Shown here: positions 14,058 through 16,776 of the stretch, piece after piece
Numbering within the stretch: position 1 is the stretch's first letter
Layout: each line of letters opens with the position of its first letter
Origin: an uncultured Slackia sp.
Lineage (GTDB): Bacteria > Actinomycetota > Coriobacteriia > Coriobacteriales > Eggerthellaceae
Direction of reading: 5' to 3'
DNA length: 16,776 nt
Assembly: GCA_934646845.1 (NCBI GenBank)
Contig: CAKUEV010000018.1
Span: forward strand, 1 to 16,776
The notes under the pieces: generated by a model
Database searches by the model: none
Seen by the model: the letters and a program-made list of their open reading frames with translations, nothing else
What the model was told of the DNA's origin: nothing
Position numbers and translations under genes: made by a program

Positions 14058-14126
14058 CAATCAACGCAGTCCAGGGGTCTGCACTCGTTGATTATTTGAA
14101 CCCTAGAGCGTCCAATACCAAAAACG

Positions 14127-14157
14127 TTGACGATGACGTAACGTCATCTCTCAGCAT
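14127..14157 (+). promoter_or_regulatory. MerR-type promoter/operator of the merR gene
   Basis: TTGACG (14127-14132), a 19-bp spacer, then a weak CAGCAT (14152-14157). The spacer contains GATGACGTAACGTCATC (14132-14148), an 8-bp dyad around one base. Nearly the same sequence precedes the radical SAM gene at 15095-15125. The leader to ATG 14314 is about 150 nt and repeats CATnTCTCAGCATGA (14145-14159 and 14190-14204). Confidence 0.6.
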
Positions 14158-14313
14158 GAAGTGCAATGCGAAACTGCGGCGAGGCACGACATTTCTCAGC
14201 ATGATGCAGAACTGCCGCACTCCAATCCGCAAAGGGAGACAAGCCGCAAAGCGCGCCCAAGGCCGCAACGCAAGCAGCGCGCGAAACAGCGACGCGCGAA
14301 ACAAGGGGGGACC

Positions 14314-15069
14314 ATGAACGAGGAAAGCAACCAGGGCCTCATGACGGTGGGCGAGCTGGCGGCGCGCGTGGGCGTGACCGTGCGCACCATTCAGTACTAC
14401 GACCAGCGCGGGCTGTTGCGCCCCACGTGCAAGGGCGAACAGAACCTGCGCCTGTATTCGCCGGCCGACGAGGAACGCCTCAACCGCATCATCACCCTGA
14501 AATACCTGGGGCTTTCGCTCTCGCAAATACAAGAAGGCGAAGGAGGCGACCCCGATGCCGAACTCGCCTTGGCGCTCGCGCAGCGCGAGGCGGAACTCGA
14601 ACGCGAAAGCACGAAAATCCTACGCGACATGAACGTCGTGCAGAGACTGCGCGCGCACCTTGCAAACCACGACCAGGCAAACTGGAGCGAGCTCGCCGCC
14701 ACCGTGGGCGCCGCGCAAGACCGCGAAGACATGCTGTGGTCGGCCATCACTGGCGAGTCGCTCGAGGAATACCCCATTCCCGAGCTCTCGCGCGAAGAAG
14801 TAATTTGCTGGCACCAACTCATGGGCGACACCATCGAAGCCATGCACGACGGCGTTTTGACCACCGACGAGCGCGCTCGGGCCCTCGCCATTCGCTTCTC
14901 CAGTTTAGGCGGCATGCCCAACGCTCTCGCCGGGTTGGGACGCCTCGCGCGTCAACGCAGCGCGGGGCCCAGGCAGTATGGACGCGATTTCTATGCCGGC
15001 ATCCAGCGTCGCACGCTCAGCTTCCTGCAAGACGCGCTCGAGCAATCCCAAAACAATACGCAGACATAA
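14314..15069 (+). CDS. MerR-family regulator with a large effector domain
   Basis: 251 residues from ATG 14314, behind a strong AAGGGGGG site. The MerR winged helix spans about residues 9-78: TVGELAARVGVTVRTIQYYD, RGLLRP, LRLYSPADEERLNRI. A Glu/Arg-rich coiled helix follows at about 85-125, with an effector domain of about 125 residues to the end. That domain has a Trp/Tyr/Glu-rich segment (ITGESLEEYP) and resembles drug-binding MerR proteins in size, but I do not recognise the family. No metal-type Cys cluster is seen. It is likely autoregulated and controls the radical SAM gene 91 bp downstream through the shared operator. Frame upstream of 14314 is open but unsupported. Confidence 0.9.
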   Translation: MNEESNQGLMTVGELAARVGVTVRTIQYYDQRGLLRPTCKGEQNLRLYSPADEERLNRIITLKYLGLSLSQIQEGEGGDPDAELALALAQREAELERESTKILRDMNVVQRLRAHLANHDQANWSELAATVGAAQDREDMLWSAITGESLEEYPIPELSREEVICWHQLMGDTIEAMHDGVLTTDERARALAIRFSSLGGMPNALAGLGRLARQRSAGPRQYGRDFYAGIQRRTLSFLQDALEQSQNNTQT

Positions 15070-15094
15070 CGACGCGTTTACGTCAAACGATGTA

Positions 15095-15125
15095 TTGGCG
15101 ACGACGCAACGTCACCGCCTATCGT
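15095..15125 (+). promoter_or_regulatory. MerR-type promoter/operator of the radical SAM gene
   Basis: TTGGCG (15095-15100), a 19-bp spacer, TATCGT (15120-15125). The first 22 bases match those of the site at 14127 at 18 positions; all four changes are transitions. The dyad reads GGCGACG (15097-15103) and CGTCACC (15110-15116) around 6 bp. It lies in the merR-radical SAM gap. Confidence 0.6.
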
Positions 15126-15160
15126 CAACCCCCGTCAGTTTTTCGATCAAAGGGGGAACA

Positions 15161-16183
15161 ATGATCGTATCGTGGATGACCACGAACCGATGTAACCTGA
15201 AATGCGCCCATTGCTACCAAGACGCAGACGAATGCGACAGCAGGGAGCTTTCAACCGAAGAAGCGCGCACGATGATCTCGCAAATCGCACGCGCCGGCTT
15301 CAAAATCATGATTTTCAGTGGCGGCGAGCCTCTTATGCGCGACGATATTTTCGAGCTGGTCGCGCACGCGGCATCGTGCGGCCTGCGCCCGGTGTTCGGC
15401 AGCAACGGCACGCTCATCACGCCCGAAATCGCGCGCAAGCTCAAGGAAGCGGGCGCATGCGCCATGGGCATCAGCATCGACAGCCTCGATGCCGAAAAGC
15501 ACGACATCTTCCGCGGAGTGCCCGGCGCACACGCAGCAACGCTCACGGGCATCGAGGCATGCAAGGGCGTCGGCCTGCCGTTCCAAATTCACACCACCGT
15601 CGTTGACAGAAATCGCGACGAAATTTGCGACATCACGCGTTTCGCGAAAGAGCTCGGCGCGATGAACCATTCTGTATTCTTCCTGGTTCCCGTTGGGCGC
15701 GGAAAGGACATTTCCGACGAAAGCATCGACGTCGAGCAAAACGAGCAGCTGCTTGCCGACATTCTGCGCGCCGGCCGCGACGCGGGCATCGAAGTGAAGC
15801 CCACGTGCGCGCCGCAGTTCATGCGCATTGCCGAACAGATTGGCGTCCAAACGCGCTACACGCGCGGCTGCCTGGCGGGCCTGACCTATTGCGTGGTGGG
15901 CAGCGAGGGCATCGTGCGCGCCTGCGCATACATGACTGAAGACGCCGGCGACGTGCGCGAACAGCCCTTCGACGAGATTTGGCGCGAAAGCCCCGTATTC
16001 CAGAAACTGCGCACGCAAGCCTACAAAGGAGCCTGCGGAACCTGCGACTACAAGGGCGTATGCGGCGGTTGCCGCGCCCGCGCCGCGTACTACCATGACG
16101 GCGACATTTTGGGCCAGGACGACTACTGCGCCTGGAGCAAGAAAAACGCCGAAAAAGCCGCGGCGAGCGCACCCATTGCGTAA
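15161..16183 (+). CDS. Radical SAM/SPASM enzyme, NirJ/AhbD-like
   Basis: 340 residues from ATG 15161, behind AAGGGGGAA. The radical SAM cluster is Cys11-x3-Cys15-x2-Cys18 (NRCNLKCAHCY), followed by SGGEP for SAM binding. The C-terminal SPASM region has Cys237, 244, 255, 292, 295, 301, 304 and 323, enough for two extra 4Fe-4S clusters. Wording such as KPTCAP, VRACAYM, FDEIW and CGGCRARAAYY matches the NirJ/AhbC/AhbD tetrapyrrole branch better than peptide maturases. Such enzymes remove side chains from hemes. No other heme genes are seen here, so it may modify an imported tetrapyrrole or another substrate. The next gene, 31 bp on, is a binding protein of a metal-chelate importer. The family is secure; the reaction is open. 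Confidence 0.88.
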   Translation: MIVSWMTTNRCNLKCAHCYQDADECDSRELSTEEARTMISQIARAGFKIMIFSGGEPLMRDDIFELVAHAASCGLRPVFGSNGTLITPEIARKLKEAGACAMGISIDSLDAEKHDIFRGVPGAHAATLTGIEACKGVGLPFQIHTTVVDRNRDEICDITRFAKELGAMNHSVFFLVPVGRGKDISDESIDVEQNEQLLADILRAGRDAGIEVKPTCAPQFMRIAEQIGVQTRYTRGCLAGLTYCVVGSEGIVRACAYMTEDAGDVREQPFDEIWRESPVFQKLRTQAYKGACGTCDYKGVCGGCRARAAYYHDGDILGQDDYCAWSKKNAEKAAASAPIA

Positions 16184-16214
16184 CGCGGAAAAGCACAACG
16201 AAAAGGAGCATATA

Positions 16215-16776
16215 ATGAAAAAGGTCGCACACGGCGCGATCGCGATTTCGTGCGCGCTCGCCATGGGCGCAGGCGCGTTTTCCCTGGCAGGCTGCGCATC
16301 GCAGGGCGATCCAAATGAATCTGGCAATACGCAGGTGACAGCGTCGGCCTCGCAGGGATCCTGCACATTCACCGACGACTTGGGCCGCGAGGTAACCGTC
16401 GCTTCGCACAACCGCGTGGTTGCCGGCATGGGCAGCTTTGCAAACATCTGGGAGCTGGCCGGCGGCACGCTTGTTGGCGCTTCCGACGACGCTTTTTCCG
16501 ATTATGGCATCACCTCTGACGCGCAGAAGATCGGTGATTTCTCTTCGCTTAATGCCGAGTCGATCATCGCGCTGAACCCCGACTTCGTGATTCTTACGGG
16601 CTCGAGCTCGGGTCGCGGCGGCGGTGTTGCGCAAACCGAGCTCGCCGACACGCTTACTGCGGCGAATATCCCCGTTGCCTATTTCAAGGTGACCACGTTC
16701 GACGATTATCTGCGCATGCTGCGCACGTGCTGCGACATCACGGGCGACGAGCAGGCATATGCGGATAATGGGCAAG
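16215..16776 (+). CDS. Metal-chelate ABC importer binding lipoprotein (partial)
   Basis: The first 187 residues; the rest is past the window end. A Sec signal leads to a lipobox (SLAG-Cys27). A Ser/Thr linker is followed by the opening of a Peripla_BP_2 (FecB/BtuF-like) domain: FTDDLGREVTV, RVVAGMGSFANIWELAGG, then ESIIALNPDFVILTG. Proteins of this fold bring siderophores, heme or cobalamin to an ABC permease, which should lie just downstream. ATG 16215 has AAAAGGAGC at ideal spacing. It is 31 bp behind the radical SAM gene, so the two are almost surely cotranscribed. This suggests that the enzyme acts on, or makes, what this importer binds. Confidence 0.9.
   Translation, partial: MKKVAHGAIAISCALAMGAGAFSLAGCASQGDPNESGNTQVTASASQGSCTFTDDLGREVTVASHNRVVAGMGSFANIWELAGGTLVGASDDAFSDYGITSDAQKIGDFSSLNAESIIALNPDFVILTGSSSGRGGGVAQTELADTLTAANIPVAYFKVTTFDDYLRMLRTCCDITGDEQAYADNGQ

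Noticed and set aside
14161..14313. Upstream extension of the MerR protein by 51 codons
   Set aside because: Arg/Lys-rich with no family similarity. The ATG at 14314 has a strong ribosome site and starts just before the helix-turn-helix.
14978..15160. 61-codon extension of the radical SAM protein
   Set aside because: It overlaps the end of the MerR gene. The ATG at 15161 has a good ribosome site and begins right before the CxxxCxxC motif, as in relatives.
15251..16468. 405-codon minus-strand open frame over the radical SAM gene and the binding protein
   Set aside because: It overlaps two well-supported genes and has no recognisable domain.

Overview
The window looks like a chromosomal segment of a GC-rich gut actinobacterium of the Coriobacteriia, most likely family Eggerthellaceae. 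This is an inference. It rests on a Tat-exported FAD reductase of the type these organisms carry in large numbers, on strong GGAGG-type ribosome sites with GC-rich codon use, and on two membrane proteins that resemble DUF5692, a family I associate with this group. No rRNA, tRNA, CRISPR array, phage gene or transposase gene was seen.

Layout. 1-60 is the tail of a + strand gene. 234-3074 is a minus-strand unit of two tandem paralogous membrane proteins followed by a TetR regulator. 3503-3961 is a small four-helix membrane protein. 4021-6842 is a divergent pair: a TetR repressor and a Tat lipoprotein flavin reductase, with a promoter overlapped by two similar dyads. 7082-8798 is a second divergent pair: a MerR regulator and an iron-type alcohol dehydrogenase, with a MerR-style 19-bp-spacer promoter between them. 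8979-9449 is a small HAD phosphatase-like protein.

9734-11914 is an accessory-looking stretch. It has two copies of a 194-196 bp element with 49-bp terminal inverted repeats, which resembles a MITE. They bracket tandem repeats and a gene for a protein with a DUF559/Vsr-like nuclease domain and an in-frame 18-nt repeat. 12068-13628 holds a GtrA-like membrane protein and a ZIP metal transporter, both on the minus strand. The ZIP gene has an iron-box-like sequence upstream and an uncertain start codon.

14127-16776 looks like a MerR-controlled operon: a MerR regulator, a radical SAM/SPASM enzyme resembling NirJ/AhbD, and a lipoprotein binding protein of the siderophore/heme/cobalamin importer class, cut by the window end. 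The same 22-bp operator-like sequence precedes both the merR gene and the radical SAM gene.

The best candidates for something undescribed are this last operon, the paired inverted-repeat elements around the nuclease gene, the tandem membrane proteins with their TetR, and the flavin reductase, which lacks recognisable fumarate-reductase catalytic residues and ends in a CxxCH motif. Three copies of a 31-33 bp palindrome and several unrelated degenerate minisatellites are scattered between genes.
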